NCBI GenBank assembly: GCA_046351325.1
Contig: JAXLYR010000011.1
Coordinates: 328,140-392,139 of the forward strand
Length of the DNA stretch: 64,000 bases
Direction: 5' to 3'
Source: Xiheicaenibacterium sp046351325
Lineage (GTDB): Bacteria; Myxococcota_A; Polyangia; Polyangiales; Polyangiaceae
Shown: piece by piece, positions 9,494 to 18,380 of the stretch
Numbering within the stretch: position 1 is the stretch's first letter
Layout: each line of letters begins with the position of its first letter
Program-made: the position numbers and the translations under genes
Notes under the pieces: model-generated
The model's input: only the letters and a program-made list of their open reading frames with translations
What the model was told of the DNA's origin: nothing
The model's database searches: none

Positions 9494-10447
9494 CTATTTT
9501 GCGGGGACGTGCGCGGCGACGAGCTCGCGCGCGGCCCGCGTGACGGCGGCCCGATAGCCGGCGTCCAGCAAGGGCTCCGCGGGGCTGCGCTCGTCCCACC
9601 TGTGGAAATACTGGCCCGTCCGCTCGTCGAGCGCGCGGGCGACAGCGAGATAGACGACTGGCTTCGCTGCGTCGGACGGGTTGCGGAAGAGCGCGCGCAT
9701 GACGGGGTCGAGCACGGGCTTGGCCCAAGTCGGAGCCTCCCGCGCGATGTCGGTCGCGACGGCGCCTGGACAGATCGCGAAGACCCCCAATCCATCGAGC
9801 TCCTTCGCGAGCTCGAGCAACCACGCCAGGGCGAACTGCTTGACTTGCCCATAGCGCGCGACGACCCCGCTCACCCCATAAGGCTCGAAGACCCCGAGTC
9901 GCGTGGGATCGACCGGCTTGCCCGAGCGGTGCGACTCACTCGAGACGAGCACGATCCGCGAGCGCGCCGAGCGCTCGAGGAGGTCGCGACGGAGGAGTTT
10001 GTCGACGAGGTGCACGTTCGCGAGGAAGTTCACTCCGAGCTGGAGCTCGAGGCCCTGCGTCGTTCGGCGCGCGCCGTTGGGGACGACTGCCGCGTTGAGC
10101 ACGAGCACGTCGATGCGCCGACCGAGCTGCTCGATCTCGTCGACGAGCCGGTCGATCGATTGGAGGTCCGACAGATCGACCGAGAGCGCGGCGGCCGAGC
10201 CGACCTTGCGCGCGTCGGCGAGCGTCGCGCCTGCATCGCCGCGACACGCACAGAGGACGTGCGCGCCACGCTCCGCGAGCTGCGTCGCGATCGCGCGGCC
10301 GAGACCACGGTTCGCGCCGGTGACCAAAGCGACGCGACCGTCGAGTCGGTCGTTCACGCCGAGCGGTTTGACGGGGTCTCCACGGAAGCGCCCGAGGAGC
10401 CCATTGAGCGTTGCGACGACGGCGCTGTCGTATCGGTCTCTAAGCAT
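9494..10447 (-). CDS. Short-chain dehydrogenase/reductase
   Basis: The 317-residue NAD(P)-dependent oxidoreductase resembles the retinol dehydrogenase / WW-domain oxidoreductase group of SDRs. Visible motifs are TGANRGLG (cofactor binding), VLNAA in place of NNAG, the Ser of VLVSSESH, and the catalytic Y-x-x-x-K in YGQVK. The ATG at 10447 is preferred over longer open starts, because the upstream 60 codons look like divergent-promoter DNA. Substrate unknown. It is divergent from the small membrane protein at 10569. Confidence 0.85.
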   Translation of the reverse strand: MLRDRYDSAVVATLNGLLGRFRGDPVKPLGVNDRLDGRVALVTGANRGLGRAIATQLAERGAHVLCACRGDAGATLADARKVGSAAALSVDLSDLQSIDRLVDEIEQLGRRIDVLVLNAAVVPNGARRTTQGLELQLGVNFLANVHLVDKLLRRDLLERSARSRIVLVSSESHRSGKPVDPTRLGVFEPYGVSGVVARYGQVKQFALAWLLELAKELDGLGVFAICPGAVATDIAREAPTWAKPVLDPVMRALFRNPSDAAKPVVYLAVARALDERTGQYFHRWDERSPAEPLLDAGYRAAVTRAARELVAAHVPAK

Positions 10448-10568
10448 TTGGGGGACTTTAGTAGCGCGCGTTCTCCGGAGAGAACAGAGCTTCTCGGTCG
10501 AAGACACGGCGTGGTAGGCTCGGCTCGATTTCTGTCCCCATCCTGGGCTCAGGGTGGTCACCATCGCG

Positions 10569-11027
10569 ATGGAAGAGACCGTCGAGTTACTCTGGTCTAA
10601 GGTTGAGGAGGCGTGGGACGAAGACAAACGCCACCAGGCGTTCTTGGTGTTTTGCCAACAGAACCAGCTGCTCGGCGAGGCCGCGCGTCGCTACCGCGCG
10701 ATCGCAGAGGCACCTACTACGACGGCCACTGCTCGAAGCGAACGTGACGATGCCGCACAAGACGACGACGGCGCGGCTGGGGCTGGGCCTGGGGCGGACG
10801 CCGAGTCGACGGACGACGAGGCCGCGGTGGCCGCGCTCGAGAAGCGACGCGCCGAGGCGAAGAAGCGGCTCGGCGCGATTGCCTTGCTCGCCATGTCGAG
10901 CCTGGACTTGCAGCGCTCTTCGCCGCCGAAGCAGCCAAGATGGCTGCGCATCCTCGCCATCATCATCTTCTTGGGGTCGATGGGCATGCTCGGCTGGGCG
11001 CTCACCAAATTGGGGGCCTCGCGATGA
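10569..11027 (+). CDS. Small C-terminally anchored protein upstream of kinase
   Basis: The product of about 152 residues has a helical N-terminal part (ETVELLWSKVEEAWDEDKRH) and a single membrane segment near the C-terminus (WLRILAIIIFLGSMGMLGWA), so it would be a tail-anchored or cytoplasm-facing membrane protein. A GTG at 10554 is an alternative start. Its stop overlaps the kinase start (ATGA at 11024), so the two are coupled and may act together. No family recognised. Confidence 0.7.
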   Translation: MEETVELLWSKVEEAWDEDKRHQAFLVFCQQNQLLGEAARRYRAIAEAPTTTATARSERDDAAQDDDGAAGAGPGADAESTDDEAAVAALEKRRAEAKKRLGAIALLAMSSLDLQRSSPPKQPRWLRILAIIIFLGSMGMLGWALTKLGASR

Positions 11028-12958
11028 GCGACGCTGAAGCTGACAAAACTGTATTCAAGCCCGGCGAGGTCATCAGCGGGCGATACGCGATCTTGCGACT
11101 GATCGCCGAGGGCGGACAGGCCGAGGTCTATCAGGTCTGGGACGAGAAAGAGTTCCAGTACCTCGCCCTGAAGACGATGCTCCTGCAGCACACGGACAAG
11201 CCTCGCCTGATCGACAGAGCTCGCGCGGAAGCCGAGACGCTGCTCAAGGTGCGCCACCCCAATGTGGTGCGCGTCGACGCCGCGGGGGTCGATCGGGGAC
11301 ACCTCTGGTTCGTCATGGAGCTCTTGGAGGGGCGGACGCTGCGGGACGTGATCGGCGCAGCGGGGGCTGTCCCGCTCGCGGTCGCGGTGTCGCTCGGCAT
11401 CCAAATGGCCGAGGCTATTGCTTATGCGCACGAGTTCGTGACGGTCTATCGCGACCTGAAGCCGGAGAACGTATTTGTCTGCATTTCACCAGGCAAACCG
11501 GACCATGCGCTCAAGCTGCTCGACTTCGGCGCTGCAAAGTTCGCGGATGTCGTCACGGTCGCCGGGACGACAATCGGGACAATCTCGTATATGGCGCCGG
11601 AGCAAGCTCGCGAGAACGCGACCCACCCGAGCGTGGACATCTATGCGCTCGGGACTGTCCTGTTCGAGACACTGACAGGTAGCCACCCGCTCGCCGTCCA
11701 GAGCCGCCCCAAAGAGCTGATGGAGTGGATTGGTCGGATCGTCGATCTCGAGCCGCCGCTCTTACGCACGGTCCTCCCGAGCGCGCCCGAGCGACTCGAG
11801 CGGCTGCTCGCCATGCTCCTGCAAAAAGACCCTAAACGCCGCATCACCACGGCCAGCGCCGTCGCCGAGGAGCTGCGCGCTGTCGCCCAAGACCTCGAGC
11901 GCGCAGGACTATATCGTAATCGACGATTGGAGGGTGCGCAGGCTCCATGGGACACCGCGTCGATGCGAGCCGCCGCGCGCGTGGCCTCGCCCGCCGATCT
12001 ATTGGAGCCTGTCGCGCGGGTGCGTGCTCCCGGTGTGGCCGAGCCCAGCCGCGAGGTCGAGATTGGCGTTACAACGATGTCACCGTTGACGCCGCCACAC
12101 GGCACGGGTGACTGGTCGACGACCACCGAGTCCAAGACTATCGCTCAGGAGAACACCTCGTCCGAGACCGCGCAGACCGTCATGGCCGTCGACCTGTCGC
12201 AAACGGGGCCCCATTCTCCAAATCCCCGCGAGTCCCCTCAAGTCACGGGGCCCCGCGTCGAGGCCAAGCCCGACGCCAAGACGACACGCGGCACCGTCCG
12301 AATGCTGGGTAAGCGCGGGACTGTGCCATTGATCGAGCCCGGCCCCGAGGCTTCGGCGTTCTTCGCCGCGCTCGCCCCCGAGGCGCGTCCGACGATGATG
12401 GCGACGCCCAATACGCCTGCGGCCCCGCCGCCGGCGGTCCGCGTCTCGAGCGGTTCGAGCTCGAGCGGCCCGGCCTCGACTGGCAGCCCGCGCTCCGGTG
12501 GAGCAGCGCCCACGTGGATCGACAAGCCCAATATCGTAGACGCCGGGGACCGGCGCCCGACCGAGGGCAATCTCGTCTTGCCGCCTCCACAACAAGAGAC
12601 CCCGGGCGGACTGTCCGCTCAGGCTCGTATGGCGAAGCGCGCGCTCCCCAATCCCGACGAGGCGCTGGCCGTGACGACTGGCAATTCGCGACTGTTCTTG
12701 ACGGTCGCTATCGCCCTTGCTTTAGCTGCCATTCCAGTCGCTGGCGCCTATTACTATTTCAACCGCGCAGAGCCTGAGCAGGGCGCGGCGACGTCGTCAG
12801 CCGCCCCCGCTGCGTCCTCTGCGCCGGAGCGTGCGGCCCCGACTGGCGCTGCGCCAGCGAGCGCCGCACCCGTGCTGTCCAGCGCGAGCCCCGCGGGCAG
12901 CGCGTCAGCGTCCGCGAGCGCGCGGCCGACCGCGACCGCGCCGCTCAAGCATCCTTGA
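11024..12958 (+). CDS. Hanks-type Ser/Thr protein kinase, membrane anchored
   Basis: The 644-residue protein has an N-terminal kinase domain (about residues 20-300): glycine loop AEGGQAEVY, Lys50 in LALK, catalytic loop YRDLKPEN (142-149), DFG at 167-169, and MAPEQ. HRD is replaced by YRD, as in eukaryotic AGC kinases, and the catalytic Asp is kept, so activity is likely. A long low-complexity linker precedes a membrane helix near residues 570-595 and a short Ala/Ser-rich extracytoplasmic tail. It is coupled to the preceding small membrane protein. It overlaps the convergent downstream gene by 14 nt. Confidence 0.92.
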   Translation: MSDAEADKTVFKPGEVISGRYAILRLIAEGGQAEVYQVWDEKEFQYLALKTMLLQHTDKPRLIDRARAEAETLLKVRHPNVVRVDAAGVDRGHLWFVMELLEGRTLRDVIGAAGAVPLAVAVSLGIQMAEAIAYAHEFVTVYRDLKPENVFVCISPGKPDHALKLLDFGAAKFADVVTVAGTTIGTISYMAPEQARENATHPSVDIYALGTVLFETLTGSHPLAVQSRPKELMEWIGRIVDLEPPLLRTVLPSAPERLERLLAMLLQKDPKRRITTASAVAEELRAVAQDLERAGLYRNRRLEGAQAPWDTASMRAAARVASPADLLEPVARVRAPGVAEPSREVEIGVTTMSPLTPPHGTGDWSTTTESKTIAQENTSSETAQTVMAVDLSQTGPHSPNPRESPQVTGPRVEAKPDAKTTRGTVRMLGKRGTVPLIEPGPEASAFFAALAPEARPTMMATPNTPAAPPPAVRVSSGSSSSGPASTGSPRSGGAAPTWIDKPNIVDAGDRRPTEGNLVLPPPQQETPGGLSAQARMAKRALPNPDEALAVTTGNSRLFLTVAIALALAAIPVAGAYYYFNRAEPEQGAATSSAAPAASSAPERAAPTGAAPASAAPVLSSASPAGSASASASARPTATAPLKHP

Positions 12959-13400
12959 AGCGCGGTAGCTTCTCGCGGAGTCGCTCCTCGAGCTTCACGA
13001 AGTCGAAGCGCTCGGGGCGCCCGGCCTCGGGCAAGACATAGACGTCGAATGCTGCCGCGGACGCGCGCTGTCGCGTGCCCTCGTCGAGGTCGAGGCGCTT
13101 GCCCAACTGTGCGAGAGACTCGCGCTCGTCGGTCGAGAGCACGCCGTCGAGCCGCATGAGCCAACACGCGAGCGCGTAGGTGAGCGCGCGCTGCCAATCC
13201 GTCATCTCACCCGGTACGAAGGAGTCGAGCGTGGCGCTGGTCGCGAGCGCAGCCTCGATGTCGCCGCGCCCGTCCTGGCCGACGCCGCAAGCCTCGGCGG
13301 CGCGCAAGAGGCCAGCCTTCTCGATAGGGCGAACGCTGCCGTCTGCGTGGCTGAGGGCGACGAGCGCGAGGAAAGCTTCTTTGGGCAGGGTCGTGGGCAT
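12945..13400 (-). CDS. TerB-like small helical protein
   Basis: The protein of about 151 residues is all helical. A motif resembling the TerB/DjlA N-terminal domain is visible: LALVALSHADGSVRPIEK and, later, LMRLDGVLSTDE. The acidic HADG and LDGV turns are the metal-binding points in that family. The ATG at 13400 puts the domain at the N-terminus; starts at 13430 or 13547 are possible. It lies 65 nt downstream of the large membrane protein gene on the same strand. Confidence 0.62.
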   Translation of the reverse strand: MPTTLPKEAFLALVALSHADGSVRPIEKAGLLRAAEACGVGQDGRGDIEAALATSATLDSFVPGEMTDWQRALTYALACWLMRLDGVLSTDERESLAQLGKRLDLDEGTRQRASAAAFDVYVLPEAGRPERFDFVKLEERLREKLPRFKDA

Positions 13401-13465
13401 GGCTGAACCGTAGTCGGCCTCGCGGTCCATGGGAAGTCCGAGCCCCGGGGATACGAACAGCGCTG

Positions 13466-16400
13466 TCAGCGACGACTGGGCAAGAGCGACGGCCCCGAGA
13501 GCAGCCGCGCGGGCATCCCGTGTGCGCCGCTCCAAGCCGCGACCCAAGCAATCCAGCTGATCGGTTGGCGCCTGAAGAGCAAGAGGCGCCCGTCGATGGG
13601 CGGCGGCACCGGGCCAGCGCCGCTCCGCAGCTTGGGCTTGAGGGTGTTGAGGCGGAGGCTCAATGGATAGACGACCTCGGTCGAATAGGAGGCGTCCGGC
13701 CAGACGACGAGGCCTTGATCCGAAATGTCATAAGGAGCCCCGCGGAGGAGCGCCGACACCTGCTCTCGCACGAGATCGACGCCGGCCATCTTGTAGACGC
13801 CGGCGAGCGCGTTCTCGAACACGGCGCGCTGCTCGACGTCGAGCGCGTCGATGAACCCCGTCGCGTGCAGACAACCGACGAGCCAACCGGACTGCTCCTC
13901 GAACGCGACCTTGACTGGAGCGTCCGAGACGCGCCGACAGAAGAGCTCGACGCGCACGCGATTCGACGCGGCGTCGATGTGCCCGACCTCGAGCGGACCG
14001 CTCGACCAAATACGGCTCTCCGCGAGGAGCAGCACAATCTCGCGTTCGACGAACTTGCGAATGGACTCCTCGACGTGGTGCAGGGCCTCGCGGTGGCGCA
14101 GGGCCGAGCGCTCACGCTTCCACGTCGCGCGGCGGAGCTTGGCGTAGAGCTTCGGGATCGTGCCCGAGTGAACTCCCGGCTTCATGAAACCGACCATCGT
14201 CTCGCCGTGGTGACCGATGATGACGGGCGAGAGGTTCGGCGCGCGGTTCATGCGGTAGAGCCGCCAGTTCTCTTTGAGCTCCCACGTGAGAAAGCCGAAG
14301 AAGCCGGGCAGGACGAACATCGTCGGCGCAGCGATGGACTCGGCGACGACCCCACCAAGGACCTTCGTGAGGGGCTTGGCCATCGCGTCGTGGATGGGCG
14401 GCGTAATGGGGATCATGATCTTCGCCGCCACCGTCACGACCGGGAAATGCTTGATGGGGTTGACCTCGGGCTCGAGCAGCAGGTTCACGTAAATCCTGAT
14501 GAGATACGTGCAAAAGAACCAGCCAATCCCGAGCGTCGCCTTCGTGTAATAGGAGGTCTTGCCCTCACCCTCGCGGAACCGGAGAAGCTCGTCGATCGCG
14601 TAAATGAAGCGGTCGACGACCTCGAGCAGCCGGCGGAAGAAGTCGGCGATGAAGCCGAAGAGACCGGGCAACACACGACGCCGCAGCTGTCGCCAACGGC
14701 GAACGAGCCAATCGGTCGCGGCCTCTTCGAAGAGGCGCCCTACACGGGAGTTGAGGAGGGTATTCCACCCGACGAAGAGCGCCGCGCCCGGGATCGCTGC
14801 GAAGATCCAGCTGACGCCGAAGGCGCGTGTGATGAGGGAGAACGGCGCCGCGAGGAGCAACGGCTTCAGCAAATATCGGGTTAGCCAGACGATGGGCCGG
14901 CTCTTCACGATGCCGCGCGTGATGGGGTGATTCCATATCGCCGACGGAACGGTGAAGAACAAGAAGCGCAGCACGATGCCGAGGATCGTGAGGACGCGAC
15001 GCCCTACCTCGCGCGCGAGGTCGGAGTGCACGAGCGCGAAGATCAGCACCGCGACCGCCAAGAACGACGGCAGCTGGAGCATCTTGAGCTCGATGTGCGC
15101 GAGCTTTTCGAGCAGCAGGCCGATGGTGTGCTGCACACCCTCGAGCACGACGAACGCCCCGACGAACGGCAGGATCGCGTAGAGCGTGGCGACGCGGCCG
15201 ATGCGCGTACCGAAGAGGATCGAGTTGAGTTTTTGCAGGCCGCGCAGGTAGACCTCACCGCGTCGATACACGCCGTCGAGGCTCTGCGAGACGATGCGAT
15301 CCGCCTTCAGGAGCGCGTCGCCGTCGACGAGCTCTCTCCAGGTCAGGTTCGACATCTTCAGGTTCGAGCGCGACAGCGAATCCCGAAGATGGCCGAGCGA
15401 GATGTACCCGTGGCCCACGATCTGATCGAGGAGCTCTTCGACGAGCTTCTTCTTCGAGACCTGCTCGGGGATGTTCTCGGGCCTGAGGCCGACCTCCTCG
15501 AGCGCGCGGCCGATGTGTGGACCGAGCGCGGCGCGCACGTTGAGCTCGGCGCGACGTGCGAACTGCCTGAGGAGATCGGCGACGTCGCTGCGCGCGGGCT
15601 CCGCGACCGCCGTGCGCGGCAGCTTCGCCAGCGCGGCGTAGAGGTGCTTCGCGATGCGCACGTCGCGCTGCGCGGGCAGCGGTCGCTTGATCGGTCGCTT
15701 GCCACGCGTGAGCGCCCACTCGACGACGTCGAGCGTGTAGAGCTCACGCTCGTTGTCGATGCAGGCGTTCTGCAGATCGAAGAGGAGCCTCGCCTCGGGG
15801 TTCCACGGCAGACCGCGCGCGGAGGGCGCCATGTGCACGACGGGCAAGAGCTTGCGCGCCCACTCGGCGGTCGGAGCGTCGACCCAAACGAGCGCGCTCG
15901 AGAGCCGATCCATGAACATCTTCAGCTCCTCGAACACGGCGAGCTGCGTGCCCTGCGCGCGCACGCGCAGCAGGATCGAGCGGATCGAGTTGCCCTTCTT
16001 GCGGGCGCGCTCGGCGCGCGCGTCGACGTTGATCGCGGCCGTGTGCGCGGACGACGTGCGATAGGTGACGGGCTCGTCGGGCGCGGGCGGCGCGAGCCAC
16101 TCACGCACTTGGTGCATCGGCGGCGCGATGCTCGGGCGGCTCGCCGCGAGGAGTCGGTAGTGATCGACGTCCTGTGCGAGCGTCGAGTCGATCGCGTCGA
16201 GGTTCTCGAGACCTGGAAATGTCCTCGCGAGGAGCTCGGGCGCGAAGTGACGCAGCTCGAGGTAAGTCGCCGCGAACTCGGCGTAGGTCTCGACGTCGTC
16301 GTGCGGAGGCAGGAGCACGTCGTCCTGTTTGAGCACGAAGCGGATCTCGTCGAACTCGGTCTGACCGACGGCGTGGATGCGCGCGCGCAGGTTCGGACCG

Positions 16401-16759
16401 GAGAGCCCGCCGACGGCGACGCGCGCTTCGATCGCTCGATGAACGCTCGCGTGGAAGGCGCCACGCCAGACGGCGACGATGGCCTCGGTGCGATCCTTCA
16501 CGCCGGCGATCTCGGGGCGCGGCAGCAAGATGACCGACTCGGACAACGTCGCGAAGGAGTGGCCGAGCTCCTCTTCGCGGACGATCTCGGTGAGGGTCGC
16601 GCGCGGCACGACGTAGCTCCAAGCGTGGGGCACGTCGAGCCCGACTCCTGGGATACGCCGATGATGCTTGATGACCCGCCGCAGGATGCGCGGCATCACC
16701 AACACGGCTCCGATTCCAGTCGCTGCTACGGCTTGCTCGAGTTCGGAGCCGTCGCTCAT
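13466..16759 (-). CDS. Very large multi-pass membrane protein, unknown
   Basis: The 1097-residue protein has a soluble N-terminal half (about 500 residues, Arg-rich, alpha-helical), then six to eight hydrophobic segments between about residues 530 and 830 (for example LPSFLAVAVLIFALVH and LGIGWFFCTYLIRIY), and a soluble C-terminal domain of about 250 residues. No enzyme motif is seen. The long plus-strand open frame opposite (14927-16963) is a high-GC shadow: it has no hydrophobic pattern, while this strand does. It is probably co-transcribed with the TerB-like gene. Function unknown. Confidence 0.72.
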   Translation of the reverse strand: MSDGSELEQAVAATGIGAVLVMPRILRRVIKHHRRIPGVGLDVPHAWSYVVPRATLTEIVREEELGHSFATLSESVILLPRPEIAGVKDRTEAIVAVWRGAFHASVHRAIEARVAVGGLSGPNLRARIHAVGQTEFDEIRFVLKQDDVLLPPHDDVETYAEFAATYLELRHFAPELLARTFPGLENLDAIDSTLAQDVDHYRLLAASRPSIAPPMHQVREWLAPPAPDEPVTYRTSSAHTAAINVDARAERARKKGNSIRSILLRVRAQGTQLAVFEELKMFMDRLSSALVWVDAPTAEWARKLLPVVHMAPSARGLPWNPEARLLFDLQNACIDNERELYTLDVVEWALTRGKRPIKRPLPAQRDVRIAKHLYAALAKLPRTAVAEPARSDVADLLRQFARRAELNVRAALGPHIGRALEEVGLRPENIPEQVSKKKLVEELLDQIVGHGYISLGHLRDSLSRSNLKMSNLTWRELVDGDALLKADRIVSQSLDGVYRRGEVYLRGLQKLNSILFGTRIGRVATLYAILPFVGAFVVLEGVQHTIGLLLEKLAHIELKMLQLPSFLAVAVLIFALVHSDLAREVGRRVLTILGIVLRFLFFTVPSAIWNHPITRGIVKSRPIVWLTRYLLKPLLLAAPFSLITRAFGVSWIFAAIPGAALFVGWNTLLNSRVGRLFEEAATDWLVRRWRQLRRRVLPGLFGFIADFFRRLLEVVDRFIYAIDELLRFREGEGKTSYYTKATLGIGWFFCTYLIRIYVNLLLEPEVNPIKHFPVVTVAAKIMIPITPPIHDAMAKPLTKVLGGVVAESIAAPTMFVLPGFFGFLTWELKENWRLYRMNRAPNLSPVIIGHHGETMVGFMKPGVHSGTIPKLYAKLRRATWKRERSALRHREALHHVEESIRKFVEREIVLLLAESRIWSSGPLEVGHIDAASNRVRVELFCRRVSDAPVKVAFEEQSGWLVGCLHATGFIDALDVEQRAVFENALAGVYKMAGVDLVREQVSALLRGAPYDISDQGLVVWPDASYSTEVVYPLSLRLNTLKPKLRSGAGPVPPPIDGRLLLFRRQPISWIAWVAAWSGAHGMPARLLSGPSLLPSRR

Positions 16760-16788
16760 TCAGCAGCGCAGGCTAGCAGACCCCACAC

Positions 16789-17280
16789 TCAACGCGGCAG
16801 CGCACTCTCGATCGCGGCGACGAGAGCAGGATCGTCGGGCTTGGTGTTGGGCCGGAATCGAAGGATGGTCGCGCCGTCTGCGGAGACCACGAATTTCTCG
16901 AAGTTCCAGGTGATGTCTCCCGCGGCGCCGCTCGCGTCAGGGACGCGCGTGAGCTCGTCGTAGATCGGGTGACGCCCCGCACCGTTCACCTCGATCTTCT
17001 CGAACATGGGGAACGTGACTCCATATTTGGTGCTGCAGAACGTCTTGATCTCGTCGGCCGTGCCGGGCTCCTGAGCGCCGAATTGGTTGCAGGGAAACCC
17101 GAGTACGGCGAAGCCGCGGCTCGCGTATTTCTCGTGCAGAGCCTCGAGCCCCGTGTACTGCGGCGTGAGCCCGCATCGCGACGCAACGTTCACGAGGAGC
17201 AGAGCCTTGCCCTGGTGTGCGGCGAGCGAGGAGGGCTCGCCTGCCAAGGTGCGAATGGGATGGGCGAACAGGGTTGTCAT
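16789..17280 (-). CDS. Glutathione peroxidase-family thiol peroxidase
   Basis: The 163-residue enzyme reduces peroxides through a catalytic Cys. The tetrad is visible: Cys36 in NVASRCGLTPQY, Gln66 in FPCNQFGAQEPG, and Trp125/Asn126 in DITWNFEKF. The active site is Cys, not Sec; such bacterial forms usually use thioredoxin rather than glutathione. The ATG at 17280 fits family length; the open frame runs on to 17388. It is divergent from the FGE-like lipoprotein gene. Confidence 0.93.
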   Translation of the reverse strand: MTTLFAHPIRTLAGEPSSLAAHQGKALLLVNVASRCGLTPQYTGLEALHEKYASRGFAVLGFPCNQFGAQEPGTADEIKTFCSTKYGVTFPMFEKIEVNGAGRHPIYDELTRVPDASGAAGDITWNFEKFVVSADGATILRFRPNTKPDDPALVAAIESALPR

Positions 17281-17426
17281 CGTCGCGAGGCTAACTCGTT
17301 CGGCGAACGAAGCCAGGTCGGTCGATCCGAAAACCGGCGCTACCGAGAGCCCCTCGGTAGAATGCCGCCATCGCAAATCGAGCCGCACAAGACCCCTCGG
17401 CGCTCGTCGGCGCGTGCGCGCTGCTG

Positions 17427-18380
17427 ATGATTACGGGCATAGCCGGATGCACGGCGCGGAGCCAAGAGCCCGAGCGCGCCGAGGCTGCCTCTTCGAACGA
17501 GGTTGGACCCACGCCGACGAGCGAGCCCTCGGCCTCGAGCGCCCCGCCCTCACCGACGACCGAGATCCCCACCGCGAGCGCGTCCGCGAGCGCGGCTGAA
17601 GCGCCGCCCGATCTACCGGACATGCGCTGGGTCCCTGGCGGGACCTTCCATATGGGTCAGGACCAGCGCGGTGAGCTCGACGAGCGGCCCGAACACGACG
17701 TCACGATCGACGGCTTTTACCTCGATCTCACGGAGGTCTCGAACGCCGAATATGCCCGTTGCGTGGAGGCCAAGCGCTGCGGGCCGCGCGACACCGAGAG
17801 CGCCGCTCGCAACAAGCTCGGAGAGGACGCCCAATATCGGCACCCGAACCAGCCCGTGAGCGCCATTCGCTGGGACGACGCGAAGGCCTATTGCGAATTC
17901 GTCGGCAAACGTCTGCCGCGCGAGGCCGAGTGGGAGCACGCGGCGCGCGGCGACGATCATCGGCTCTATCCGTGGGGCGACGAGGCCCCGACTCCGGCGC
18001 TCGCGGTGTTCTCGACCGGACCTACCGCGCCCGTCGGCACGCACCCCGACGGCGCCGGTCCTTATGGGCATTTGGATTTGGCAGGCAATGTCTGGGAGTG
18101 GGTCGAGGACTTCTACGACCCAATCGCGTACGAGCGACCGACTCGCGATCGTGGGGTCCCCGGCACCTGCGACGAGATCCTCGCGACCCTCACCGAGCTA
18201 CGGAACAAGGGGAAACAGGGCTTCACAGGATCGAACCCCATCCCCACCGAGTGCGAGCACGTGCTGCGCGGCGGCGCGTTCAACTACCCCGCAGCGGGGC
18301 TGCGGGTCACGAACCGCGTCCACCACGCGGGGCGCATGCGGCTCATCATGGCCGGGTTCCGCTGCGCAAAAGACCGCTAA
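17427..18380 (+). CDS. SUMF1/FGE-like domain lipoprotein
   Basis: The 317-residue protein carries a formylglycine-generating-enzyme-like domain (about residues 65-315): MRWVPGGTFHMG, GFYLDLTEVSNAEYARCV, RLPREAEWEHAARG, YPWGDE, LAGNVWEWVEDFYD and the final GFRCAKDR. In bacteria many such proteins are not true FGEs. The N-terminus is odd: the ATG gives only MITGIAGC before the lipobox Cys, while upstream in-frame codons (back to the TAG at 17358) encode a plausible longer signal but offer no ATG/GTG/TTG. CTG at 17421 or 17424 could be the real start. Its stop overlaps the stop of the convergent FGGY kinase. Confidence 0.82.
   Translation: MITGIAGCTARSQEPERAEAASSNEVGPTPTSEPSASSAPPSPTTEIPTASASASAAEAPPDLPDMRWVPGGTFHMGQDQRGELDERPEHDVTIDGFYLDLTEVSNAEYARCVEAKRCGPRDTESAARNKLGEDAQYRHPNQPVSAIRWDDAKAYCEFVGKRLPREAEWEHAARGDDHRLYPWGDEAPTPALAVFSTGPTAPVGTHPDGAGPYGHLDLAGNVWEWVEDFYDPIAYERPTRDRGVPGTCDEILATLTELRNKGKQGFTGSNPIPTECEHVLRGGAFNYPAAGLRVTNRVHHAGRMRLIMAGFRCAKDR

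Noticed and set aside
14927..16963. 678-codon open frame on the plus strand
   Set aside because: Antisense to the large membrane protein; lacks hydrophobic pattern or motifs, while the minus frame has a clear membrane topology.
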